Source of the DNA: Arthrobacter sp.
GTDB taxonomy: Bacteria > Actinomycetota > Actinomycetes > Actinomycetales > Micrococcaceae
Length of the DNA: 64,000 nt
Assembly (NCBI RefSeq): GCF_031179985.1
Contig: NZ_JAPSHJ010000014.1
Span: forward strand, 1 to 64,000
Reading direction: 5' to 3'
In this document: positions 1 through 9,200 of the stretch, piece by piece
How positions within the stretch are numbered: position 1 is the stretch's first letter
Layout of the letters: each line of letters opens with the position of its first letter
Notes under the pieces: generated by a model
The model's database searches: none
The model's input: the letters and a program-made list of their open reading frames with translations, nothing else
Told to the model about the DNA's origin: nothing
Made by a program: the position numbers and the translations under genes

Positions 1-78
1 GGTTTCCGCAGCAGGGGCCTCCGCCGCCGAGGGTCCCCTGGCCGAGCGCAGCGAGGTTAGGGAGGCGGTGGGGACGAG

Positions 79-330
79 TCAGCCGCGGCTGCGTTTCCAG
101 GCCCCTGGCCCTGGTGTGGGCGCCAGCCGAAGTTGCTGACGCCTGACCCAGCCACGGATGGTGGGCTTCGTCGGTTCGGCTTGTTCTGCGCCACCGAGTG
201 AAAGCACGACGGCGGTCAGCGCCGCGAGCTCCTCGGCTGTGGGATCGCCTCTTGTCACGGAGAAGAGCGGCGGCGCCAGAGGTGTCGCTGTTTCTTCGCC
301 TTCGCTCCCGGCAGGAAGTTCAGTGCTCAC
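79..330 (-). CDS. acyl-CoA carboxylase epsilon subunit (AccE-like)
   Basis: 83 aa ORF directly downstream of the carboxylase beta subunit; '[23 protein letters not shown]' is typical of actinobacterial epsilon subunits. Confidence 0.88.
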   Translation of the reverse strand: MSTELPAGSEGEETATPLAPPLFSVTRGDPTAEELAALTAVVLSLGGAEQAEPTKPTIRGWVRRQQLRLAPTPGPGAWKRSRG

Positions 331-1910
331 AGCGGGATGTTTCCGTGCTTCTTGGCCGGAAGGCTGGCACGCTTGTCCCGCAAGGCCCGGAGCCCCTTAA
401 TGATCTGGACCCTCGTTTCGGACGGCACAATGACGGCGTCGACATAGCCGAGCTGCGCGGCCTGGTATGGGTTCAGAAGTTCTTCCTCATACTGCCTGAT
501 AACTTCTGCCCGCTTGGCTTCAACGTCACCGCCGTCGGCCGCCACCGCCGCGAGGTCGCGGCGGTACAAAATGTTGACGGCGCCCTGCGCTCCCATAACG
601 CCGATCTGCGCCGTGGGCCACGCCAGATTGAGGTCAGCCCCCAGTTTTTTCGAACCCATGACGATGTACGCCCCGCCGTAGGCTTTCCTGGTGATAACGG
701 TGACCTTGGGGACAGTGGCTTCAGCATAGGCGTACAGCAGTTTGGCTCCACGGCGGATGATGCCCTGGAACTCCTGGTCCTTGCCCGGCAGGAAGCCGGG
801 GACGTCCACCAAAGTGATGATGGGAATGTTGAAGGCGTCGCAATGGCGGACAAAGCGCGCGGCTTTCTCAGAAGCGGAGATGTCCAGGGTGCCGGCGAAC
901 TGCATGGGCTGATTGGCCACGATGCCTACGGTGTGCCCTTCGACCCGTCCGTAGCCAATCATGACGTTCGGGGCGTAGAGGGCCTGCATCTCCAGGAAGT
1001 GGGCGTCGTCCACGATCTGTTCAACGACCTTGCGCATGTCGTAGGGCTGGTTCGCGGAATCCGGGATCAGCGTATCCAGCGCGAGGTCGTCGTCGTCGAG
1101 CTCGAGCTCCTGCTGGTGCTCAAGCACAGGGGCCTCAGCGAGGTTGTTCGAGGGCAGGAAGTCGAGCAGTTCGCGGACGAACTCGATGGCATCGGCTTCG
1201 TCAGCAGCAAGGTAAGTGGAGGTTCCGGTGGTGGCGTTGTGCTGGCGTGCGCCCCCCAGGGTTTCCATGTCCACGTCCTCACCGGTGACGGTCTTGATGA
1301 CGTCCGGGCCGGTGATGAACATGTGCGAGGTCTTGTCCACCATGACCACATAGTCAGTGAGCGCGGGGGAGTACGCTGCGCCACCGGCCGATGGGCCCAT
1401 AATGAGGGAAATCTGGGGTACAACGCCGGATGCGTGGACGTTGTTGCGGAAGATATCGGCGAACATCGCCAACGAGGCCACGCCCTCCTGGATCCTCGCC
1501 CCGCCGCCATCGAGGATGCCCACCACAGGGCAGCCATTGCGAAGGGCGAACTCCTGGACCTTGACGATCTTTTCACCGTTGACCTGGCTCAGGGACCCGC
1601 CGTAGACGCTGAAGTCCTGGCTGTACACAGCAACCGGCCGCCCGTCCACCGTACCGTAGCCGGAAACGAGCCCGTCTCCAAGCGGCTTCTTCTTTTCCAT
1701 TCCGAAAGCGGTGGAACGGTGCACGGCGAGGGCGTCGAACTCGACGAACGAGCCTTCGTCGAGCAGGAGATCGATGCGTTCCCGGGCGGTATTCTTGCCG
1801 CGCGCATGCTGCTTTTCGATCGCTTCGGGGCCGGAGGGCTGTTCCGCACGCGCCTGGCGATCGCGGAAATCTGCAATCTTTCCCGCTGTCGTGGTCAGAT
1901 CGTGGCTCAT
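327..1910 (-). CDS. acyl-CoA carboxylase beta (carboxyltransferase) subunit, AccD5/PccB family
   Basis: ORF with carboxyltransferase motifs ([57 protein letters not shown]); start assigned to MSHDLTTT. Confidence 0.95.
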   Translation of the reverse strand: MSHDLTTTAGKIADFRDRQARAEQPSGPEAIEKQHARGKNTARERIDLLLDEGSFVEFDALAVHRSTAFGMEKKKPLGDGLVSGYGTVDGRPVAVYSQDFSVYGGSLSQVNGEKIVKVQEFALRNGCPVVGILDGGGARIQEGVASLAMFADIFRNNVHASGVVPQISLIMGPSAGGAAYSPALTDYVVMVDKTSHMFITGPDVIKTVTGEDVDMETLGGARQHNATTGTSTYLAADEADAIEFVRELLDFLPSNNLAEAPVLEHQQELELDDDDLALDTLIPDSANQPYDMRKVVEQIVDDAHFLEMQALYAPNVMIGYGRVEGHTVGIVANQPMQFAGTLDISASEKAARFVRHCDAFNIPIITLVDVPGFLPGKDQEFQGIIRRGAKLLYAYAEATVPKVTVITRKAYGGAYIVMGSKKLGADLNLAWPTAQIGVMGAQGAVNILYRRDLAAVAADGGDVEAKRAEVIRQYEEELLNPYQAAQLGYVDAVIVPSETRVQIIKGLRALRDKRASLPAKKHGNIPL

Positions 1911-2075
1911 CAAGTGTCTCCGGCTCTGTAGCTGATTAGTCGCTGGCTCCCGGGTGCGGAACTTAAGTAGCATCCACACAAAATCCGGGCCCCGCTGGCT
2001 AGTCTAGTAACGTTTTGGACCCGCATGGCTGTAGAAAACCTACAAGGTTCACTGCTCGGGTCGGCTTGGTCGAAC

Positions 2076-2095
2076 ATGTTACTCACCAGTAACAT
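2076..2095. promoter_or_regulatory. perfect inverted repeat ATGTTACT-CACC-AGTAACAT, candidate TetR-type operator in a divergent intergenic region
   Basis: 8-bp perfect arms with 4-bp spacer between divergent accD and SDR genes, just upstream of a TAGAGT -10-like hexamer (2104-2109). Confidence 0.6.
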
Positions 2096-2115
2096 ACTTC
2101 GGCTAGAGTGTTCTC

Positions 2116-3006
2116 ATGACTTCAAGCAACGTTGCTTCGGGCGCCGCAGCAGAGCCGTACAAGGCCGCCGGTTCCCTTTCCGGCCGAACCATCCTGATGT
2201 CCGGTGGAAGCCGCGGGATCGGTTTGGCCATTGCCCTGCGCGCCGCCAGAGACGGTGCCAACATCGCGCTGATGGCCAAGACAGGGACGCCCCATGCAAA
2301 GCTGGAAGGCACTGTTTTCAGTGCCGCGGATCAGCTGGTGGAAGCCGGTGGCCAAGCGTTGCCCATCGTTGGGGACGTCAGGAACGACGACGACGTCGCG
2401 GGCGCCGTTGATGCCGCCGTCGAGCGGTTCGGCGGGATCGACGCAGTGATCAACAATGCCTCGGCCATTGACCTCTCAAGCACCGACGCCATTGATATGA
2501 AGCGCTACGACCTGATGCAGGACATCAATGTCAGGGGCACGTTCCTGCTGTCCAAGCTGGCCCTTCCGGCGTTGCGCCGCTCCGATAACGGCCACATCCT
2601 GACGCTGTCTCCGCCCTTGAACCTTGATCCGAAATGGGCCGGCATGCACTTGGCGTACACCATGGCCAAGTATGGGATGAGCCTCACCACACTTGGTCTC
2701 GCAGAAGAACTCAAAGCAGACGGTATCAGCGTCAATTCACTGTGGCCGCGGACCCTCATTGATACCGCTGCCATCCGGAACATGCCCGGTGGCAGCCAGT
2801 TGGTCCAGGCGGCCCGTGGTCCCGGAATCGTCGCCGATGCTGCCCATGCGGTGCTGACCGGAAGCAATTCAGTGTCTGGTTCCGCTTCCCGGAGCGGAAA
2901 TTTCTACACAGACGAGGAAGTCCTGATTGCCGCCGGAGTCACGGACTTTTCCCCTTACAGCCTTGGTGCGCCTGAGAACCGGCTTGTTCCTGACATTTTC
3001 CTTTGA
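2116..3006 (+). CDS. SDR family NAD(P)-dependent oxidoreductase
   Basis: Rossmann motif SGGSRGIGLAIA, INNAS, YTMAKYG active site. Confidence 0.92.
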   Translation: MTSSNVASGAAAEPYKAAGSLSGRTILMSGGSRGIGLAIALRAARDGANIALMAKTGTPHAKLEGTVFSAADQLVEAGGQALPIVGDVRNDDDVAGAVDAAVERFGGIDAVINNASAIDLSSTDAIDMKRYDLMQDINVRGTFLLSKLALPALRRSDNGHILTLSPPLNLDPKWAGMHLAYTMAKYGMSLTTLGLAEELKADGISVNSLWPRTLIDTAAIRNMPGGSQLVQAARGPGIVADAAHAVLTGSNSVSGSASRSGNFYTDEEVLIAAGVTDFSPYSLGAPENRLVPDIFL

Positions 3007-3056
3007 GCCTGGCGCGCGGAGGCGCCGCCGCGGTGGCAACTCGATAGGATTCAGCT

Positions 3057-4049
3057 ATGGAAGCCCCCCAGTCGGATAACAGCCAGGAACCCGTTGACTT
3101 TCCAGAGCACGCCGCACGGGAAGCCGAGCGCAAAGGCCTGGACCGGACAGCGCTGGTAAATGAGGATTTCCTGGCCGCCACTGGAATTCCGCGGATCACG
3201 GTGGTGGATTCCACCGGCTCTACGAATGCCGATCTGCTGGAAGCAGTCAGTGCTGACCCGCGGTCCTGGCCAGACCTTTCTGTATTGACGACCGAGCACC
3301 AGACCGCCGCCCGGGGACGGCTTGGCCGCAGCTGGGAAGCCCCGCCGCTGAGCTCAGTGTTGGTCTCAGTGGTCCTCCGGCCTGTGAACGCGGAGGGCCG
3401 TCCGCTGCCCACCCAGAGCTACTCCTGGTTCTCGCTCCTCGGGGCCCTGGCCCTGCGCGAGGCGCTCCTGGAGACGGCCGGCATCCCTGCCGAACTTAAG
3501 TGGCCCAACGACGTCATAGTCCGCGGACGAAAGATCGCCGGGATTTTGGCCCAGCTGGGCCCGATGGGGGATGCGGGCGTGCCTCCTGTTGTTCTGGGAA
3601 CCGGACTCAACGTCACGTTGACCCAGGAGGAGCTTCCCGTTCCCACCGCTACGTCTGTCTTGCTCGAAGAGGCCCAAACCGTAGACCGCACGGTTCTGCT
3701 GAAAGGCTACCTTTCCCGGTTCGCCACCTTGTACCGCAGCTTCTGCAACGCCGACGGCGACCCCGCTGCAGGGATGGCGGGTGGGCCTTCCCTGCACAAG
3801 CGGGTGCAGGGCGTTCTGGTGACGTTAGGAAAGCAGGTGCGCGCTCAACTGCCCGGGGATCACGAGATTATCGGCCATGCCACACGGCTTGACGAGTATG
3901 GATCCCTTCTTGTGGTTGACGCTGCTTCACATGAGCATGTGGTGACCGCCGGCGACGTCGTTCACCTCCGTCCCTGGACTCCGCCAGGGCAAGACGGTTC
4001 GAAAGAGTCAAGCGGTTCGCGGGGCCCGACCGAGAGCGGTTATGCGTAG
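3057..4049 (+). CDS. birA: biotin--[acetyl-CoA-carboxylase] ligase
   Basis: DSTGSTNADL, TEHQTAARGRLGRSWEAP, KWPNDVIVRGRKIAGIL motifs. Confidence 0.95.
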   Translation: MEAPQSDNSQEPVDFPEHAAREAERKGLDRTALVNEDFLAATGIPRITVVDSTGSTNADLLEAVSADPRSWPDLSVLTTEHQTAARGRLGRSWEAPPLSSVLVSVVLRPVNAEGRPLPTQSYSWFSLLGALALREALLETAGIPAELKWPNDVIVRGRKIAGILAQLGPMGDAGVPPVVLGTGLNVTLTQEELPVPTATSVLLEEAQTVDRTVLLKGYLSRFATLYRSFCNADGDPAAGMAGGPSLHKRVQGVLVTLGKQVRAQLPGDHEIIGHATRLDEYGSLLVVDAASHEHVVTAGDVVHLRPWTPPGQDGSKESSGSRGPTESGYA

Positions 4050-4680
4050 ACAGCTGTTGCCGGGTGAACAGGTGATAGTGGTCACGCGGCCTCAGCCCAG
4101 GACTTTGATTATCCCGGCCGCACTCTTCATCGCAGTCCCTGCAGTGGGTGCCTTCGCAATGGCATGGATCGTCAAAGGGGAACCTGCGAGGATGTTTCCA
4201 GTCGTCACGTCCGCTTGGACGTTTTGGCTGGTGGCTGCGTGCATCTTGCTTGTCGCCTGGGTTCTCTGCGGGTACTGCCTTCCGCGCACTCTGCGGTGGC
4301 AGTCAACGCGCTACACACTGACCAGTCAGCGCATAGTTGCCAAGTATGGAATGTTGCGGCGGAGGGAATGGCAGGTGTCCCTTGCCGCTATTCGGCAGGT
4401 CTGGGTGGTTCAGTCGGTACTTCAACGCATATTGCGTTCAGGGAATATATCCTTGGATACCGGGCATCATGATCCAGCGGTGCTGGAGGACGTTCCGGAG
4501 GCGGGGAAGTTCCGTGATTTTGTCCTTGAGGCCATTGACGAACTGCCGCCGGCGTCGGTCCTGGTAGAAGAGGACAGGCCCGGAGACGGGCTCGAGGACG
4601 TGGACAGACGCTGGGAGGGCCGTGAACGACACCGGCCCTGGAGACCGAGAGAAGGTGGAAGAGATGAACGCTGGCAGTGA
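4042..4680 (+). CDS. PH domain-containing membrane protein
   Basis: two hydrophobic segments followed by a bacterial PH-like segment (YTLTSQRIVAKYGMLRRREWQVSLAAIRQV); same order after birA as in mycobacteria. Confidence 0.85.
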   Translation: MRRQLLPGEQVIVVTRPQPRTLIIPAALFIAVPAVGAFAMAWIVKGEPARMFPVVTSAWTFWLVAACILLVAWVLCGYCLPRTLRWQSTRYTLTSQRIVAKYGMLRRREWQVSLAAIRQVWVVQSVLQRILRSGNISLDTGHHDPAVLEDVPEAGKFRDFVLEAIDELPPASVLVEEDRPGDGLEDVDRRWEGRERHRPWRPREGGRDERWQ

Positions 4681-5983
4681 GCACACTGAAGCTGTGCCAT
4701 TGGCATCTGCGCAGACTCAGCCACCCGGAGAGATTCCTGAATCGGCAGAATCACAGGAACGCGGAGAAGCGCGGGAACCGGAGGAATCCATTGAACCGGT
4801 GGTGGAGGCTGCCACCATTGAAGACGCGGTCCTTGAAACGGCCCCTGACTCGCCGTTCGCCAAGCCTGCTCCTGAGCGGGGTCCTCAAATGGGCGTGGAA
4901 CCTCTCCGCGCCCCGCAGGATCCCCCAGCCACAGGCACTTTCTCGGCCGAGCGCCTGGCGGCAAAGGCCTTGGAGGCCCGGCTGCTGGGCGGCGAGCGAA
5001 AGCTACGGCGGCGCGAAGTTGCAGCAGGTGCAGGGCTCTCCTTGCTGTCGGCACGCAAGCTCTGGAGGGCGCTGGGCTTTCCGAATCTCGGCGACGAGGA
5101 CGTCGCCTTTACTGAACGGGACCAGGCTGCCCTCTCCACCGTTGTTGATCTTGTCCGCACCGGAAAGCTGACGGAAGAGGCGGCTATTTCGGTGACGAGG
5201 TCCATCGGTCAGATGACAGACCGCATGGTGGTCTGGCAGATCGAAGCCCTCGTGGAAGACATGGTCCATCAGCAGGGAGTGCCGGACGCCGTCGCTCGCA
5301 AACGCCTGGTCAATGAACTTCCCGCCCTGGTGGACGCCCTCGAGGAAATGCTGGTGTACTCGTGGCGCCGCCAGCTCAACGCCGGCGTTCAAAGGTTGGC
5401 CGTCCGTGCCGAAGCCGGCCTGCAGGCCAGCGAAGAAGGCCGCGAAGGGGATGAAGACGACGCGCCATTGCCCTTGGCCCGTGCCGTCGGCTTTGCCGAC
5501 TTGGTCTCCTATACGAGCCTCTCCCGCCGGATGAACGAAAAAACTCTCGCCCAGCTTGTGCAGCGTTTTGAGAACAAGTGCGCTGAAATCATTTCCGTCG
5601 GTGGTGGCAGGCTCGTGAAGACCGTGGGCGACGAAGTCCTGTACATCGCCGAGACCCCGGCCGCGGGCGCAGAAATCTCCCTGGCGCTTGCGGAAGCTTT
5701 CACCCAGGATGAGATTCTGCCGGAAGCCAGGGTGTCCCTGGTCTGGGGCCGGATACTGTCCCGCTTGGGCGACATTTACGGACCGACTGTGAATCTGGCG
5801 GCACGCCTTACCGCACTGGCGGACCCCGGTACTGTGCTGGTGGATTCCGTGACGGCTGCTGCTTTGGACAGCGACGAACGGTTCGTGCTGGTCCCGCAGC
5901 CTGCGGAGACCGTACGTGGTTTCGGCGAAATCCTTCCGGTACTGCTTTCGAGGGGAAGCGGCCGCGGCCTGGTCCTGGACTAG
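4664..5983 (+). CDS. class III adenylate/guanylate cyclase with N-terminal regulatory domain (Rv1264-like)
   Basis: cyclase homology domain (VGFADLVSYTSLSRRMNE, GGRLVKTVGDEVLYIAE, GDIYGPTVNLAARLTALADPG); start chosen at MNAGSEHTEA. Confidence 0.9.
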   Translation: MNAGSEHTEAVPLASAQTQPPGEIPESAESQERGEAREPEESIEPVVEAATIEDAVLETAPDSPFAKPAPERGPQMGVEPLRAPQDPPATGTFSAERLAAKALEARLLGGERKLRRREVAAGAGLSLLSARKLWRALGFPNLGDEDVAFTERDQAALSTVVDLVRTGKLTEEAAISVTRSIGQMTDRMVVWQIEALVEDMVHQQGVPDAVARKRLVNELPALVDALEEMLVYSWRRQLNAGVQRLAVRAEAGLQASEEGREGDEDDAPLPLARAVGFADLVSYTSLSRRMNEKTLAQLVQRFENKCAEIISVGGGRLVKTVGDEVLYIAETPAAGAEISLALAEAFTQDEILPEARVSLVWGRILSRLGDIYGPTVNLAARLTALADPGTVLVDSVTAAALDSDERFVLVPQPAETVRGFGEILPVLLSRGSGRGLVLD

Positions 5984-5993
5984 GTCTGGTCCT

Positions 5994-6016
5994 GGGCAAC
6001 GCCGGTCCCTGCCCGG
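5994..6016 (+). terminator. candidate stem-loop after the cyclase gene
   Basis: CCTGGGCA ... TGCCCGGG short inverted repeat; no clear U-tract. Confidence 0.35.
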
Positions 6017-6254
6017 GCTGTCCTATTCATACAATTGATGGTCTTATAGGATGGTCGGATCCGTGCCGTTGTGCTGACCGAAGCGATGTCTGTCAGGCGC
6101 AGGGGAAGTACTCCCCATCGCCGGCTTTGGAATGCTTGGGTAGGCTATGGCGGGTAACGGAGAGCCCTGTATCGGGTCCGTCTTGTCTTTTATGGTCTTT
6201 GGTTGATCTTGTGCTGCTTTTGGTGGCTTCTTATTGCGGGGGAATTGTAGAGCT

Positions 6255-9200
6255 GTGACACATCTGTTCGGCAGGTCTGGGTCTCGTCGGCGCCGCAGTG
6301 GGTTTTTTACCGGCACTGTTTTTGCGGTGGCTGGTGCTGCGTTGGTGGTAGGTGCTGTGGTTTACCCGGGATTTAAAACCACTGAGGTGGAGTTGAACGA
6401 CGGCGGCGTATGGGTCGTCAGCAAGTCCCGGAATGCTGTGGGGCGGCTGAATTATCCGTCGCGGGTCCTGGACGGGGCAGTGACGCCGGCAAGCACCACC
6501 TTTGACGTTTTGCAGAGCGCCGGGGATGTCTTTGTCGATGACCCCACGGGTTCCACCCTGAACCAGGTGTCGGCTGCCAACATGCGTCTGGGTGGGGACA
6601 AGCAGCTCCCTGGGTCGGCTGACGTCAGTTTTGGCCGCGGTGTTCTTTCAGTGACTGATCCTGGCAAGGGGACGGTGTGGGCGTTGTCGCCGTCCACAGT
6701 CAACGGTTTTGATGAGGAGTCCAGCGAGCCGGTGGTGGTGGGCTCGCAGGGTTTGGTGTCGGCGGTGGGGGCTGATGACCGGATTTACAGTGCTGATCCG
6801 AAGACTGGCAGGGTTTCGGTGACGTCGGTGGATGCTGAGGGGGTGTCCACGGGGGTTGAGGAGAGCACGTGGGAGGCTCTGAAGGGCGCAGGGGATCTGC
6901 AGTTGGCTGTGGTGGGGGATCAGCCGGTGGTGTTGGATGCTGCACGGGGGAAGCTGTTTTTGCCGGGTGGGCGTGAGTTGGCGTTGGCGGATGCGAAGGA
7001 CGCGAAGCTGCAGCAGAGTGGTCCTGCTGCTGATGCTGTGGCGGTGGCCACTCCGAAGGCGTTGTTGTTGCAGCCGCTGGGCGGTTCGACGGCGAAGACG
7101 GTGACCTTCAATGGTGAGGGTGTGCCGGCTGCTCCTGTGCAGTTGGGTGGTTGTGTGCATGCTGCGTGGTCGGGGGCGAATAAGTATGTTCGTGAGTGCG
7201 CCAATGATGCTGATGACCGCAATATCGATGTTCCCAAGGCCAGTGCGTCGCCGGAGTATGTGTTCCGGGTGAACCGGGATCTGGTGGTTCTTAATGATGT
7301 GAATTCGGGCAATGTGTGGCTGGTGAACCAGAACATGCAGCTGGTGAACAACTGGGACGACGTCGTCCCACCCAAGAATGAATCCGATGAGCAGGACAAG
7401 GACTCAGCGGACAACAACACCATCAACATCCTGCCTGACCGGACCAAGCCGAACCGCCCGCCGGAAACCAAACCGGACGCGTTCGGCGTCAGGCCGGGAC
7501 GCACCACCATCCTGCCAGTGCTGGACAATGATTCAGACCCGGACGGCGACGTCCTCACCGCCGCTGTTGGAGCGTCCGGCCCTAAGACAGGGAACCTGGA
7601 GAGTATTTACGGCGGAACAGCATTCCAGGTCAGTGTTCCGGCCGATGCCAAACCGGGCGTGGAAGCCTTTGACTACAACGCTTCGGACGGGCGGGGACTC
7701 TCCGCGGGTGGAAGCATCACGCTTAACGTTGTGGGTCCGGACGAGAACCGTCCCCCGGTCTTCAAGCGCGGCGAACCTACCACCATGCTGGTGGAACAGG
7801 GGAAAACGGTCAGCCAGAACATCCTGACGGACTGGATGGATCCCGACGGTGATGACCTCGTACTCATGGATGCGAAGGCGGACAACGACCAGGACCAGGT
7901 CAAGGTGCGGCGGGACGGACTCCTGACCTACCAGGACTCAGGAGCTGCCGCAGGCAAGAAAAACGTTACGGTGACCATCTGGGACGGCCGTGCCACAGTT
8001 ACCGGCAAGGTTGTGATCAACGTCCAGCCTCCTGGCGCCCTGGCCCCGGTGGTGAACGCTGACCATGTCACCGCCGTCGTCGGCCAGGACCTGGTGATCG
8101 CGCCGCTGAAGAACGACGTCGACCCCAACGGCGGCGCCCTGAGGCTCGCCCAGGTGGAGGCTTCCGGTCCTGCCGAGCTTGGACCCGTCACTGACGGTGG
8201 CACATTTACTTTCCGCAGCGGGACGCCAGGGCCGGTTTACCTGACGTATATAGCCAGCAACGGTCCCCAAAGCAGCCAGGGCCTGATCCGTGTCGATGTT
8301 GAATCGGGGAAGGACACCGGTAATCCTGTGGCTGTCCACGACGTCGCCCTCATGCCCGTGGGCGGCAGCGTGCTGCTGGACCCGCTCGCGAACGACTCCG
8401 ATCCTTCCGGGGGAGTGCTGGTGCTGCAGTCGGTATCCATGCCCGAAAACTCCACAGCCTCAGTGAGCGTCATCGACCACAGCGTCCTGCGCATCACCGA
8501 CCTTGTGGGCACCAAGGATCCCTTTATTTTCAGTTACACCATGTCCAACGGAAAAAAGTCTGCCACGGGCAGCGTCTCCGTTGTTCCTGTCCCTGCGCCC
8601 GCCGTCGTTGAAGCACCGCAGCCCAAGCCGGACGAAGTGAACGTACGCGTCAACGACGTCGTGACCATCCCCGTACTGGATAACGACACCCACCCGCAGG
8701 GCGAAAAGCTCACAGTTGATCCTGTGTTGCCGCAAGAGGTTCCCGCGGAGGACGGGAAGAGCTTCGTGTCGGAGAATTCCCTTCGGTTCATTGCCGGGAG
8801 CCAGCCAAAGACCGTCCGCGCCATCTACAACGCCGTCGACCCCCAGGGCCAGAAGAGTGCCGCAGCGGTCACCATCCACATCCTGCCCCTTGAAGGGGCA
8901 GAGAACTCACGTCCGCAGCCGCGGAACCTGACGGCGAGGGTGGTTGCTGCCGGTTCAGTTCGGATTCCGGTGCCCCTGGACGGGATAGACCCCGACGGCG
9001 ATTCCGTACAACTTACGGGCATCGACAGTTCGCCCAACATGGGCACGGCCACGGTCGGCAGCAACTTCATCGACTTTACGGCGGCGGGAGACGGCGCGGG
9101 GACCGACACCTTCCGCTACAAAGTGGTGGACCGCCAGGGTGCCGTGAACACCGGCACCGTGACCATCGGTATTGCTCCGCGAGGGGACACCAACCAGAAA

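Noticed and set aside
1-78. Possible start of a Maf-like gene downstream of accE
   Set aside because: Expected from mycobacterial synteny, but the 78 bp present show no recognizable Maf N-terminus or clear start.
198-1931. 577 aa plus-strand ORF opposite accD
   Set aside because: Shadow ORF of GC-rich codon usage; the minus strand encodes a well-conserved carboxyltransferase.
6000-6254. Possible cyclic-dinucleotide riboswitch in the 270-bp leader of the giant surface protein
   Set aside because: Long leader noted, but I could not recognise conserved motifs of known classes; a covariance search would be needed.
8716-8931. Small plus-strand ORFs nested in large genes as hidden small proteins
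   Set aside because: Out-of-frame ORFs in high-GC DNA without RBS or conservation evidence.
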